From Ruminococcus sp. AF41-9 (GTDB lineage: Bacteria; Bacillota; Clostridia; Lachnospirales; Lachnospiraceae): a stretch of DNA of 64,000 nucleotides. The notes under the pieces are model-generated. The model was not told the DNA's origin. It did no database searches and saw only the letters and a list, made by a program, of their open reading frames with translations. The DNA lies in NCBI RefSeq assembly GCF_003477525.1, contig NZ_QUDO01000013.1, forward strand, positions 1-64,000, given 5' to 3'. Positions within the stretch are counted from its first letter, which is position 1; each line of letters opens with the position of its first letter. The translations under genes were made by a program, and so were the position numbers. Below, one piece after another: positions 24,272 to 33,285 of this stretch.

Positions 24272-26362
24272 TTATTTTTTCTTCGGAAGCTCCACCCGGT
24301 AGTTGACGTATTTCCCGCCCGTATCAGCTAATACGATAGTTCCGTCGTAGGTTTTGCCCGTCTTTGGGGAATAGAGCTTCTTCACGTTTACTTTGCCGGA
24401 TTTTAAGAGCGCGGCGGCAATCTTCGTGGTAAAGGCTACTTTTCGTTCTTCAAAGAAACGGTCATTTTTCCACATGGTAAAGATACATTCTTTATTGCTG
24501 CAATAGTAGTTTTTCTTTCCCTCATAGACAGGAGAACCGCAGCGGGGGCAGCTTCCCAACGCTTCCCGTTCCGGCTTGAACATCTGCGCTTTATCATCAG
24601 AAAGAAACGGATAGGTCTTTACCAGTTCTCGCGCCATATCCTCGATACCCTCCATAAATGCGGCGGGGTTTGCCTTGCCTTTTGCAATCTGCGTCAGATT
24701 GTTTTCCCATTCTGCGGTAAGCTGCGGGCTTGTCAAAGTGTCCGGTAGGACGCACACAAGGTTGATACCGTCTTTTGTGGGAAGTAGCTGCTTGCCTTTT
24801 CGCTCCACAAAACCGCCCTTTACCAGTTTTTCAATGACGGCGGCGCGGGTGGCGGGAGTTCCAAGCCCTTTGCGTTCTGCGTCCGGGTCGGTGTCCTCGC
24901 TTCCGGCGTGCTCCATAGCAGAGAGCAGCGACGCTTCGTTGTGAGGTTTTGGCGGTGTTGTGTCATGCTCCGTTACCTTTGCCGCCGGTTTTTCAAAGGT
25001 CTGTCCCTCGGTAAATGGCGGCAGGGTCTTTTCTGTGTCGCTGTCTGCGTCGTCCGTTTCGGGCTTGTTCTTTAAGGCTGCCCTGTATTTTCGGTCAATC
25101 TCTTTCCAACCCTCACAAAGAATGGTCTTGCCCCTTGCGGTAAAGGACTGTCCGGCACATTCAAAAACTGCTGTAACCGCTTCAAAGGTATGCGGTACAG
25201 CGGTCGCCGTGAGCAGACGCGCCCCGGCAAGGGTAAGGATATTCCTTTCACTTTTCGGCAGCGCAGCAAGGTCGGTCTTTGCAAGCTCCATAGTCGGTAT
25301 AATAGCATGGTGGTCTGATACCTTTTTACTGTTCAGAACCTTTCCAAGCTCCGGCGTGAAGTCTTTTCCCGCCATAAAAGAAAATTTCCTATAAAGCAGC
25401 TTGATAATGCCCGCCGCTGTGTCGCCCATGTCGTCGGTCAGAAATACGCTGTCTGTTCTCGGATAAGTAAGAAGTCTTTTTTCATACAGGGCTTGTGCAA
25501 GGTCAAGGGTCTGCTTTGCGGTATAACCGAACAGGCGGTTTGCTTCCCTTTGTAAAGAAGTAAGGTCAAAGAGCTTCGGCGGGGCTGCGGTCTTTTTCTC
25601 TTTCACAAGGGAAGTACAGACTGCCCGCAACGCTTCGCAAGCAGCTTTCAGCCTGTCAGCTTCGGAACGGTCAGACAGTTTTTCACTTGCAGCTTCCGCG
25701 CCGGATAAGGCAAGGCGCACATGGTAGTATTTTTCTTTCTTAAATGTGGTAATCGCTGCGTCCCGGTCAACAAGCATTTTTAAGGTCGGGGTCTGTACGC
25801 GTCCCACGTTCAAGGTATGATTGTAAAGGACAGAGAAAAGGCGGGTGGCGTTGATACCGATAAGCCAGTCAGCCTTTGCCCTGCACAATGCGGAAGCAAA
25901 GAGCGCGTCGTATTCTTCGCCGTTCTTCAGACGGGAAAAGCCCTCTTTGATTGCGCTGTCCTCCATAGAAGAAATCCAAAGGCGGCGCATAGGTTTCTTG
26001 CAGCCCGCCATTTCATAGACAAAACGGAAAATGAGTTCTCCCTCACGCCCTGCGTCGCAGGCATTGACGACTTCGGAAACATCTGCCCGGTGCATAAGCT
26101 CTTTTAGGGTCTTGAATTGTTTTTCTTTGTCAGAAGCAACGGTGTACTTCCATTCCTGCGGTAAAATCGGTAAGCTGTCATAGCTCCACTTTTTATACTG
26201 TTCCCCGTAGGCGGCAGCTTCGGAAAGCCCTACCAAATGTCCCACGCACCAAGAAACGATATAGCCGCTTCCTGTGAGAAATCCGTCTTTCTTTTCCTTT
26301 GCCCCAAGTACGGCAGCGATTGTCTGCGCCACACTGGGCTTTTCTGCGATAACTAAAATCAA
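24272..26362 (-). CDS. topB: DNA topoisomerase III
   Basis: 696-aa type IA topoisomerase: TOPRIM domain ('ILVIAEKPSVAQTIAAVLGA', 'NACDAGREGELIFRF'), active-site Tyr in 'RLLTYPRTDSVFL', and a C-terminal zinc ribbon 'CPRCGSPVYEGKKNYYCSNK' followed by 'ECIFTMW'. It starts with TTG at 26362, well spaced from GGAGG. TopB is a core gene of Tn1549/CTn elements and probably resolves DNA during conjugative replication. Confidence 0.96.
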   Translation of the reverse strand: MILVIAEKPSVAQTIAAVLGAKEKKDGFLTGSGYIVSWCVGHLVGLSEAAAYGEQYKKWSYDSLPILPQEWKYTVASDKEKQFKTLKELMHRADVSEVVNACDAGREGELIFRFVYEMAGCKKPMRRLWISSMEDSAIKEGFSRLKNGEEYDALFASALCRAKADWLIGINATRLFSVLYNHTLNVGRVQTPTLKMLVDRDAAITTFKKEKYYHVRLALSGAEAASEKLSDRSEADRLKAACEALRAVCTSLVKEKKTAAPPKLFDLTSLQREANRLFGYTAKQTLDLAQALYEKRLLTYPRTDSVFLTDDMGDTAAGIIKLLYRKFSFMAGKDFTPELGKVLNSKKVSDHHAIIPTMELAKTDLAALPKSERNILTLAGARLLTATAVPHTFEAVTAVFECAGQSFTARGKTILCEGWKEIDRKYRAALKNKPETDDADSDTEKTLPPFTEGQTFEKPAAKVTEHDTTPPKPHNEASLLSAMEHAGSEDTDPDAERKGLGTPATRAAVIEKLVKGGFVERKGKQLLPTKDGINLVCVLPDTLTSPQLTAEWENNLTQIAKGKANPAAFMEGIEDMARELVKTYPFLSDDKAQMFKPEREALGSCPRCGSPVYEGKKNYYCSNKECIFTMWKNDRFFEERKVAFTTKIAAALLKSGKVNVKKLYSPKTGKTYDGTIVLADTGGKYVNYRVELPKKK

Positions 26363-26377
26363 TGATAAATCCTCCTT

Positions 26378-26566
26378 TCAGCGTTCCGGCTCGGCTTCTT
26401 TTTTCTTCTGTACCTGTTTCAGACAGTACCCCACACAAGTGGACTGTCCCTTGTAAGGGCAGGAAGCGCAAGCCGGGGGATAAGGAACAGGCGGCGCATT
26501 ATCACGCCGCCCGTCCGGTTTCTGTATCATCATCTTTTCAAAGGGATTGTCGGTAAACAGGGTCAT
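26378..26566 (-). CDS. Small Cys-containing Tn1549-family protein
   Basis: 62 aa with four cysteines in 'PACASCPYKGQSTCVGYCLK', a possible zinc or metal site, and a charged tail. It overlaps the preceding gene's stop by 4 nt and sits 15 nt before topB. It is kept as a real gene because of this tight packing. Function unknown. Confidence 0.65.
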   Translation of the reverse strand: MTLFTDNPFEKMMIQKPDGRRDNAPPVPYPPACASCPYKGQSTCVGYCLKQVQKKKEAEPER

Positions 26567-27297
26567 AGGGTTTCTTCCTCCGTTTCTTCATCTTCGGGAG
26601 TTTCCCCGGTATCTGTTTCCGGCTCGTCCTCGTCGTAATCCTCAAATTCAAAATCTTCAAGGTCAGTGTTCCCTTTCACGTTCTGCTTCGGTTTTAGAAA
26701 CTTAAAGTAGTAGAACGCTGCGCCGCCACCAAGCAGGGCAAAGAGGACTAAGGCAAGCACCACACCGGGATTGCCGCCTTTTTCTTTCGGTTCTTCCGAC
26801 TGCTCTGTTGGTGTTGGGGTGGGTTCTTTGCCTGTGCAGCCTGTCATACTGGTAACACATACCGGGCAGGACGTGTTTACCTTTCCGGCTTCGCATTTTT
26901 CCGTACAGTTACAGATTTCCGGCTTTTTGGCAGCTTCACCGTTTTCGGTCAGTGCCATAAGGTCGGCTTCGTCCACTTGATTTAGGAAATGTACGGTCTG
27001 TTCGCCCTCGGCGGCGCGGTCAATGAGGATATAGAAATAGTTGCCGCTTTTGGTGGTAACAGTGATAAGCTGCTTATTGCCGCCGTAATCGTCAACCAGT
27101 GTTGCGTTTCCCTTTGGGGTAAGGGGCGGCGTTTCCTCTTTTTCCTCCACAACTACGTTGCTGTCGTTGGTCGCGTCCCCTGCGGGCTGCTCTGTGGCTG
27201 CGCCCTGTGCATAGGCAGGGACAGAAAAACCGCCCATAAGGATAAGGGCGGCACAAAGGGCAGTCATGGTCTTTTTCAGTTTATTCTTCATCTGCAT
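26563..27297 (-). CDS. DUF4366-type membrane-anchored protein
   Basis: 244 aa: a signal peptide ('KKTMTALCAALILMGGFSVP..AYA', cleavage near residue 30), an extracytoplasmic domain with a Cys cluster ('ICNCTEKCEAGKVNTSCPVC'), a Pro/Thr/Glu spacer, one membrane helix (~178-198) and a very acidic cytoplasmic tail ('DLEDFEFEDYDEDEPETD'). The architecture matches DUF4366 proteins of CTn transfer regions, presumed parts of the mating channel at the cell surface. It overlaps its upstream neighbour by 17 nt. Confidence 0.85.
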   Translation of the reverse strand: MQMKNKLKKTMTALCAALILMGGFSVPAYAQGAATEQPAGDATNDSNVVVEEKEETPPLTPKGNATLVDDYGGNKQLITVTTKSGNYFYILIDRAAEGEQTVHFLNQVDEADLMALTENGEAAKKPEICNCTEKCEAGKVNTSCPVCVTSMTGCTGKEPTPTPTEQSEEPKEKGGNPGVVLALVLFALLGGGAAFYYFKFLKPKQNVKGNTDLEDFEFEDYDEDEPETDTGETPEDEETEEETL

Positions 27298-27538
27298 TTT
27301 CCTCCTGTTCGTTTTCTCCTGCGGGTGCGGCAGTCATGCCGGGAATACCGCCGCCGGACAGCATAGCGTTCAGTTCCTGCGGGGTCAGACGCATAGCTCG
27401 TACAAGCTGTACGATTTCAAGGTTTTCCGCTTCGGTTTTCTGCGCTTCCAGTCCTTTTAACTTGTTCTGATACTCTGTGATTTTCTCGCGGGTCTTTGCG
27501 ATTTCCTTATTGATACGGTCGATTTTATTGTTTGCCAT
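27281..27538 (-). CDS. DUF4315-type protein
   Basis: 85 aa. A coiled-coil N-terminal half ('IDRINKEIAKTREKITEYQN', 'LKGLEAQKTEAENLEIVQL') is followed by 'VRAMRLTPQELNAMLSGG' and an acidic tail. It matches the short DUF4315 proteins that precede DUF4366 proteins in these elements. AAAGGAG precedes ATG 27538. Probably a structural transfer component. Confidence 0.83.
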   Translation of the reverse strand: MANNKIDRINKEIAKTREKITEYQNKLKGLEAQKTEAENLEIVQLVRAMRLTPQELNAMLSGGGIPGMTAAPAGENEQEENADEE

Positions 27539-27569
27539 AGGTCATTTCTCCTTTCTTTTTGGGGCTGCT

Positions 27570-28178
27570 TTACCAGTTCATCAGCCCGTAGCCTTTGATA
27601 CATTGATAGTTAAGGTCATAGCTCTTTATCTTGCAGGCGTCGCCGGAATTGCCCTCAACGGTATAGACGCGGCTTTCGTCCCTGCCAAGCACAAGCCCCA
27701 CATGGTCGGCAACGCCGTCTAAATCCCAATCGAAAAAGATTGCGTCGCCCGGTGCAATATTCTCATAGCCGCGTGCGCCCCATTGTCCCCTTGACTGAAA
27801 CCAAGGGACACCCTGCCATTCGCAGCCCGCAAATCGGGGTTCGCTTTTTCCGGCTTGATTGTAGCACCATGATACAAAACAGGCACACCATTCCACGCGG
27901 CTGTTAAAGCCGTACCAAGACCAGTAAGGGTATCCGCCCACATTTCCGACTTGCTGTTTTGCAAGCTCCATAAGCTCTTGATTTCCGGGGCGCGTACCGT
28001 TTACAAACTCCACGCCGCTTAAATCCTCGGACGGGCTTCCGTCGGGAGAACCGCCGCCAAAAATCAGCGGTTTGTTGCCGCTTGTTTCCAAGTACACATG
28101 GAACATTTCAAGCTGCTGTGGCGTAAGAAGTTCCTCTGCAAGCTCGGAAATCGGCTTGTTTGTCAGTTTCACATTCAA
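27570..28178 (-). CDS. CHAP-domain cell wall hydrolase, C-terminal part (frameshifted)
   Basis: 202 aa. A CHAP/NlpC-type amidase: catalytic Cys in 'EWCACFVSWCYNQAG', His in 'DGVADHVGLVLG', and 'VYTVEGNSGD'. It cuts peptidoglycan so that the conjugation channel can be assembled, like Tn916 Orf14. The apparent ATG 28178 is internal: the previous ORF supplies the membrane half in another frame. Codons upstream in this frame read 'PETGETTTEEVPYEYYILN', the usual continuation. Confidence 0.82.
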   Translation of the reverse strand: MNVKLTNKPISELAEELLTPQQLEMFHVYLETSGNKPLIFGGGSPDGSPSEDLSGVEFVNGTRPGNQELMELAKQQVGNVGGYPYWSWYGFNSRVEWCACFVSWCYNQAGKSEPRFAGCEWQGVPWFQSRGQWGARGYENIAPGDAIFFDWDLDGVADHVGLVLGRDESRVYTVEGNSGDACKIKSYDLNYQCIKGYGLMNW

Positions 28179-29578
28179 GATGTAATACTCATAAGGGACT
28201 TCCTCGGTGGTGGTTTCCCCGGTTTCCGGTCGGTGCTTGTTTCGGTGCGGTAGCGTATTTCCACTTCCTCGGTCAGCGTCAAGGTGTATTGCATGGCAAA
28301 GATACGTTCAAGCTCTGCCTGTGCGCTCTGCGGGGTGTAGCTCTGCAAGAAGGCGGTCAAGTAAGACGCTAATTCGTGGGGGTTATGCCCGATACTGTCA
28401 AGGTCATAGCGGTATTCATCATAGCCGGGGTGGGTGCTTTCGATAGCGTCAATCTCACTTTGCAGCCCGTTTTCCAATGCGGCATAGTTGTTTTCAACTG
28501 CCACAAGGTCGCTGTCCTCGGACGTGTAGGAAGTCCCTAACACGCTGTTCATGCTGCCGGAAAACATTGCCCCGCAAGAGGAAAGCCCTACGGATACCAT
28601 GATGAACAGAAGCAGCGCGGCGATAGCGATTATCACGCCTGCCGGGTGTCGTCCTGCAAAGGCAGCCGCTTTCTTTGCCGCTGTTTGGGACGCTCCGGCG
28701 GCAGCTTTGGCGGTGGCTGCACCGCCTTTCTTTGCCGCCTTTGCATACTGACGTTTTATCTGCTGTTTCTGCATGAAACGGGAAAGAGGGTTAGAAGTAA
28801 GCTGCGGGTTGTCGTGCAGGGTCTTGTGATACTGGAAGTTGACGTTTGCCTTAAATGCTGCCTTTTCTGCCTTTGCTGCTTCCCGGTAGGTTTTGAGCTT
28901 ATGGCTGCGGTAGCCCTGTTTTAATTTCCTCACCCCGTATTTCGCGCCGCGCTCGGCAAGTTCCTCTGATTTATGCGCCCCCTCAACGCCGGAATTGTCC
29001 TTTTCAACGGAATGTATCTTGTTGTGGACGAAAATACCCGCTCCCTGCGCGGGGCGGGATAACGGGTTCCTGTGGGCTTTGCCGCCGGGTATGGGCTTTT
29101 CCTGTTCTTCAAAGCGTAAGCGGGTCTTTGCCTTGCCTGCGGCTTCATCAAAGGTGCGCTCCTTAACCAGATTCTTTTGCTTCGGGATTGCTGTCTTTAC
29201 TGCGTCCAGTCGGTCAGCGGCGTTTTCCGATTTTTTGATGTAAGTTTCCAGTTCCGGCGTTGCCCGTTCCTCGTCGGTAAACTGTAAGCGGGAAGTGGAA
29301 GTACGCAAAGCAGTAGCTTCCTGCTCTTTTTTGACTGCCTTTTTGTTTGTTTTTCGGGTATGTGCTGCGTCAAGATGTTCTATGGCGCGTTCCGCTGCGG
29401 CACTGTCCGGCTTTGAAAAGTCGCTGTCTGCTTCCCGGCTGCTGATACGCTCGGCGGTCTGCTGTGTTTCGTTTACCTCAATAAGCCCGTCGCGGGTCAT
29501 TTTCTGTGTGATTTTATCGCGTGGTTTTAACTGCTTGATAGTCCTGCACCTCCAATCCGCGCCCTCGCAAGGGCGCAA
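28175..29578 (-). CDS. CD1108-type membrane protein, N-terminal part of the CHAP hydrolase (frameshifted)
   Basis: Up to 467 aa: a long charged cytosolic region, a segment 'KKAAAFAGRHPAGVIIAIAA' leading into a membrane helix ('LLLFIMVSVGLSSCGAMFSG', ~320-340), then an extracytoplasmic part that should lead into the CHAP domain. The frame departs at about 28230, where 'GACCGGAAA' probably should be 'GACCCGGAAA'. The start is also uncertain: the first 26 residues look non-native, and 'MTRDGLIEVNE' (ATG 29500) or a further indel near 29520 may mark the true beginning. Intact, the protein would be about 650 aa. Confidence 0.75.
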   Translation of the reverse strand: MRPCEGADWRCRTIKQLKPRDKITQKMTRDGLIEVNETQQTAERISSREADSDFSKPDSAAAERAIEHLDAAHTRKTNKKAVKKEQEATALRTSTSRLQFTDEERATPELETYIKKSENAADRLDAVKTAIPKQKNLVKERTFDEAAGKAKTRLRFEEQEKPIPGGKAHRNPLSRPAQGAGIFVHNKIHSVEKDNSGVEGAHKSEELAERGAKYGVRKLKQGYRSHKLKTYREAAKAEKAAFKANVNFQYHKTLHDNPQLTSNPLSRFMQKQQIKRQYAKAAKKGGAATAKAAAGASQTAAKKAAAFAGRHPAGVIIAIAALLLFIMVSVGLSSCGAMFSGSMNSVLGTSYTSEDSDLVAVENNYAALENGLQSEIDAIESTHPGYDEYRYDLDSIGHNPHELASYLTAFLQSYTPQSAQAELERIFAMQYTLTLTEEVEIRYRTETSTDRKPGKPPPRKSLMSITS

Positions 29579-30486
29579 TACTCTGCATTTAATTCAATCC
29601 CGATATAATGGCGGTCAAGGCTTTTTGCTGCAAATCCTGTGGTGCCGCTTCCAAAAAACGGGTCTATGACAATCCCGCCTTTGGGGCAGCCTGCCAAGAT
29701 ACAGGTTTCCGCTAATTTTGGGGGAAAAGCTGCAAAATGCGCCCCTTTATATGGGACAGTGTTAATCAGCCACACGTCCCGCTTGTTCCGCGTGGTCGGC
29801 ATGAGCGCGTCGTCATAGTAGCCGCCGTCCCGCGGTCGGTTTAGTCCCTGCACCTTTCCTTGTCCGGGTATTTCCAGTGTGTATTTGCTGTTGGTGCTGC
29901 GCGCTCTGCGATACCGTTCTGCGGTAGTAGGTGCTAAGGGTTCTGCAATGGCGGCAGCGTCATAGTAATATTTCTTTTCCTTTGAAAGCAGGAAGATATG
30001 TTCATAGCAGCGGGTCGGGCGGTCTTTGCAGCTTTCCGGCATAGGATTTTGTTTCTGCCATATAATATCGCTGCGCAGATACCACCCCTGTTCCCGCAGG
30101 GAAAACGCCAGGAGCCAGGGAATACCGATTAAGTCCTTTTGCTTGCAGCCGGTAACGCGGCTGTTCCTTGCAATCCGCTGTCCGGTGCGCCCCTTTGGGT
30201 TTTTCGGGTCAGCATAGCCGCCTTTATTTCCTGTACCGCAATAGGTGTCTGCGATATTCAGCCATAACGTACCGTCCTTTCTAAGCACCCGGTAAAGCTC
30301 GCCAAAAACAGCGGTCAGCCTATCAATATACTGTTCCGGCGTGTCCTCCTGTCCGATTTGTGCGTCAAGCCCATAGTCCCGCAGCGCAAAGTAGGGCGGG
30401 CTTGTAACGCAGCAATGGACGCTTTCACTGGGTAATTCCTGCAAAGCACAAAGCGCGTCCCGGTTGATAATCACGTCTGTTTTCAT
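29527..30486 (-). CDS. DNA methyltransferase (N4-cytosine/N6-adenine type)
   Basis: 319 aa. Catalytic motif 'VTSPPYFALRDYG' (S/T-PPY) near residue 30 precedes the SAM-binding motif 'IDPFFGSGTTGFAA' near residue 280, the order of beta-class enzymes. No restriction enzyme gene is visible nearby, so it is an orphan enzyme that probably modifies element DNA to evade host restriction, complementing ArdA/ArdC. It overlaps its neighbours slightly on both sides (4 nt with virB4). The specificity cannot be read from sequence. Confidence 0.92.
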   Translation of the reverse strand: MKTDVIINRDALCALQELPSESVHCCVTSPPYFALRDYGLDAQIGQEDTPEQYIDRLTAVFGELYRVLRKDGTLWLNIADTYCGTGNKGGYADPKNPKGRTGQRIARNSRVTGCKQKDLIGIPWLLAFSLREQGWYLRSDIIWQKQNPMPESCKDRPTRCYEHIFLLSKEKKYYYDAAAIAEPLAPTTAERYRRARSTNSKYTLEIPGQGKVQGLNRPRDGGYYDDALMPTTRNKRDVWLINTVPYKGAHFAAFPPKLAETCILAGCPKGGIVIDPFFGSGTTGFAAKSLDRHYIGIELNAEYCALARARIGGAGLSSS

Positions 30487-32912
30487 AGGCTGCTCACTTC
30501 CTCCGGCTTCGTCGTCATAATGCGGTAAAGCTCGGTATCTTTCGGGAAATGGTCTACAAAAGGCAGCACCACATTTCCGTAAAAGATAAGTCCCTCGCCC
30601 GCTTCGGTGTGGGTAACGTATTTCATCTGCTGTGGGCTGATATTTAGCTGCTTTGCAAGGATAGCCCGGTCGCCCTGTGCCTGATTGAGCATAAGGACAA
30701 AATCAGAGTTTTCAAAGATATTTTCCACCTCGCGGCTTGCCAAAAGGTCTTTGATGTTCTGCGTGATTGCTGTGGGTATGCCGCCCCATTTACGGAAACG
30801 CTTCCAAATCTCCACGCTGTACGCGGCGGTCTGTTCCTCTTTTAAGAGCAGATGAAATTCGTCCATATAGTAGCGGGTAGATTTTTTCTCTGCCCGGTTA
30901 ATGGTAACGCGGTTCCATATCTGGTCTTGCACAATGAGCATACCTAACTTTTTGAGCTGTTTTCCAAGCTGCTTAATATCAAAGCAGACAAGGCGGTTAG
31001 AAAGCTCCACATTCGTTCTGTGGTTGAATACATTAAGGCTGCCGGAAACATACAGCTCCAATGCTGCCGCAATGCGGGCAGCTTCCGGCTCCGGCTGCTT
31101 TAACAGTTCGTCGTAAAGGTCGCCCAAGATAGGCATTTTCTCCGGTACAGGGTCAGCAAGATAGTCCCGGTACACATTCCTTACGGCGCGGTCAATGACG
31201 GTCTTATCAACAGGCTGCAAGCCCTCCTTGCCGCCAATGACAAGCTCGCAGAGGGAAAGGATAAAATCACTTTTCAGTGCAAGGGGGCTGTCGTCCTCGC
31301 TGTAATTGAGGTTCATATCCATAGGGTTCACATACTGGGGCGTACCGTCCATGCCTTTCCCTGTCGGGGATAACCGTATCACTTGCCCGCCAAGCCGCTT
31401 TACAAGGGCAAAATATTCCGCTTCCGGGTCGCAGATAAAAATATCGTCGTCAGTAATGAGAAAGGCATTTGTGATTTCCCGCTTTGCTGCAAAGGATTTT
31501 CCACTGCCCGGTGTTCCCAAGATAAGCCCATTCGGGTTTTTAAGCTGTTTACGGTCGCAGAGTATCATGTTGTTTGACAGGGCATTTAAGCCATAATACA
31601 GGGCAGCCCCGGTCTGAAATAGCTCCTGCGTGATGAACGGGATAAAAATAGCGGTGCTGCTCGTCGTCAACCCTCTCTGAATAGGGATAAGGTTCTCGCC
31701 CAAAGGGATAGAGGACATTAGCCCCGCTTCCTGCTGATAGTCAAGACGGGTCAAGGCGCAGTTGTATTTCTGTGCAATGCCCGCCGCCGCGAAAATGTCA
31801 TTTTCCAGTTTCCGTTTCGTGTCTGCCATGTTTACCACAAGGAACGTAAGGAGAAACATTCGCTCGTTTCGGCTCTGTAAATCCTGCAACAAGTTCTTTG
31901 CTTCATTCCCAAAAGTAGCAAGGTCAGACGGGATTATATCCATGTCATAGCCGCTTCTAACCGCTTTTTTCTGTTCCTCAATCTTCATCTTGTCAAGGTC
32001 TGTGATTTTGCGCTTAATGGTCTTGATTGCTTCCGACTGGTCGATACTTTTAATGTGGAGATTGACAATAACCCCTGTTTCCAAGTCCAACATATCCGCT
32101 AAGATACGGTCGTTCAGCTCCGGGGCAAGGATTTCAAGGAACGACACCGCCCCCGTCTTTTTCCCCATAGCAAAGTAGCGTCCCTCCCCAAACTTGAAAG
32201 AGGACGGGGCGATAAAGTCCTTTGTGGTAAGCCCTGTCGGGGTCAGCCAGTCATAGGAGAATGAGAACGGCTCGCCTGCCGGGTGGAATACCCCATGCAG
32301 CACCTTTAAGCGTTCATAGCCGGATAAGGGGTGCGCCGATACGCCAAGCACCTTGAAATTGTTGAGTACGTCCGTTTCGATACGGGAAAGCCGCGCCCTT
32401 GCCGCCGCCGGATTGTCCGCTTCAATGGAAAACGTGATGTACTTGTGCTTTACAAGCCCGTTGTTCCCTTTGGCAAGCTGCATTTTCAGCATATCGGAAT
32501 ACTCGGTGCGGATAGAGTTAAAATCGTCATTTTGCGGCGGGATATGGATTGCCCGCGCTGCCTGTTCCTGCTGTGAGCCTTGATTGATAAAAGAAAGCTG
32601 CACGTTCACGCTCGCGTCAAAGTAGTTGAGAAAATCGCACCAGTTTTCAAAAATGGCGGTCTTATCGTCTGCCTGTGCAAGCTGATAGTTAATGTCCTCA
32701 AAAGCAATGCTCTTTGAATATTTCCGCTGCGCCACTTTGCAGATACCGTCCGGGTACATGGCAAGGTAGGGAATGGTCTGCTGTGCGGTGTGGGCTTTGC
32801 CGTCCCCCTTTGCCTGCCGGATAACCGCCGCTATCTGTTTCTTTTCCACGCGGGTCAGCTTACGCCTGTTTCCTGCGGCTTCCCGCGTCTTTTTTGTCTG
32901 TCCTTTTGACAA
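30483..32912 (-). CDS. VirB4/TraE-type conjugation ATPase
   Basis: 809 aa. Walker A 'GLILGTPGSGKSFAAKREI' (~466-473), 'FICDPEAEYFALVKRLGGQ' after it, Walker B region 'TRYYMDEFHLLLKEEQ' and 'TAITQNIKDLLASREVENI' as in VirB4/TrbE. It powers assembly and substrate passage of the Gram-positive type IV secretion channel. Start is TTG 32912, with AAAGGAGG 8 nt upstream inside the 3' end of the PrgI gene (53-nt overlap). No ATG fits. Confidence 0.95.
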   Translation of the reverse strand: MSKGQTKKTREAAGNRRKLTRVEKKQIAAVIRQAKGDGKAHTAQQTIPYLAMYPDGICKVAQRKYSKSIAFEDINYQLAQADDKTAIFENWCDFLNYFDASVNVQLSFINQGSQQEQAARAIHIPPQNDDFNSIRTEYSDMLKMQLAKGNNGLVKHKYITFSIEADNPAAARARLSRIETDVLNNFKVLGVSAHPLSGYERLKVLHGVFHPAGEPFSFSYDWLTPTGLTTKDFIAPSSFKFGEGRYFAMGKKTGAVSFLEILAPELNDRILADMLDLETGVIVNLHIKSIDQSEAIKTIKRKITDLDKMKIEEQKKAVRSGYDMDIIPSDLATFGNEAKNLLQDLQSRNERMFLLTFLVVNMADTKRKLENDIFAAAGIAQKYNCALTRLDYQQEAGLMSSIPLGENLIPIQRGLTTSSTAIFIPFITQELFQTGAALYYGLNALSNNMILCDRKQLKNPNGLILGTPGSGKSFAAKREITNAFLITDDDIFICDPEAEYFALVKRLGGQVIRLSPTGKGMDGTPQYVNPMDMNLNYSEDDSPLALKSDFILSLCELVIGGKEGLQPVDKTVIDRAVRNVYRDYLADPVPEKMPILGDLYDELLKQPEPEAARIAAALELYVSGSLNVFNHRTNVELSNRLVCFDIKQLGKQLKKLGMLIVQDQIWNRVTINRAEKKSTRYYMDEFHLLLKEEQTAAYSVEIWKRFRKWGGIPTAITQNIKDLLASREVENIFENSDFVLMLNQAQGDRAILAKQLNISPQQMKYVTHTEAGEGLIFYGNVVLPFVDHFPKDTELYRIMTTKPEEVSSL

Positions 32913-33264
32913 TCGCTGATACCTCCTTTTCTAATGCCCGCTGTTTCTCCAAGAGTGCATATAGGTTTTCTGTCTGATATGGTCGCACTTTGGGGCGGGT
33001 AAATTTTGTCTGAATGATGTTCTTTATTACCACTTCAAGGGGCTGCCCATGCTTTTCATACATGGCAACCAAGAAGCAGGGAAGCATGACGACAATCATT
33101 ACCATTGCCGCAAGGCTCGTCCCTGCGCTGTCTTTGAGCAAAAAGAAAAGCGGCAGTCCTATAAGAAGTGCCACTGAAAAACAAAGGATTTGCCGCTTTG
33201 TCAGATTGAAAGCGACTTTTGTTTTGACTTTGGAAAGGTCTTTGGGTACAGGTACATACGCCAA
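32860..33264 (-). CDS. PrgI family protein
   Basis: 134 aa: 'YVPVPKDLSKVKTKVAFNLT' N-terminus, two membrane helices (~28-45 and ~50-68), then 'MYEKHGQPLEVVIKNIIQTK' and a basic tail. This is the PrgI/TcpE-like inner-membrane partner that lies just ahead of virB4 in Gram-positive conjugation operons. GGAGG lies near ATG 33264. Confidence 0.92.
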   Translation of the reverse strand: MAYVPVPKDLSKVKTKVAFNLTKRQILCFSVALLIGLPLFFLLKDSAGTSLAAMVMIVVMLPCFLVAMYEKHGQPLEVVIKNIIQTKFTRPKVRPYQTENLYALLEKQRALEKEVSAIVKRTDKKDAGSRRKQA

Positions 33265-33285
33265 GAAAAAACCTCCTTTCTGCCC

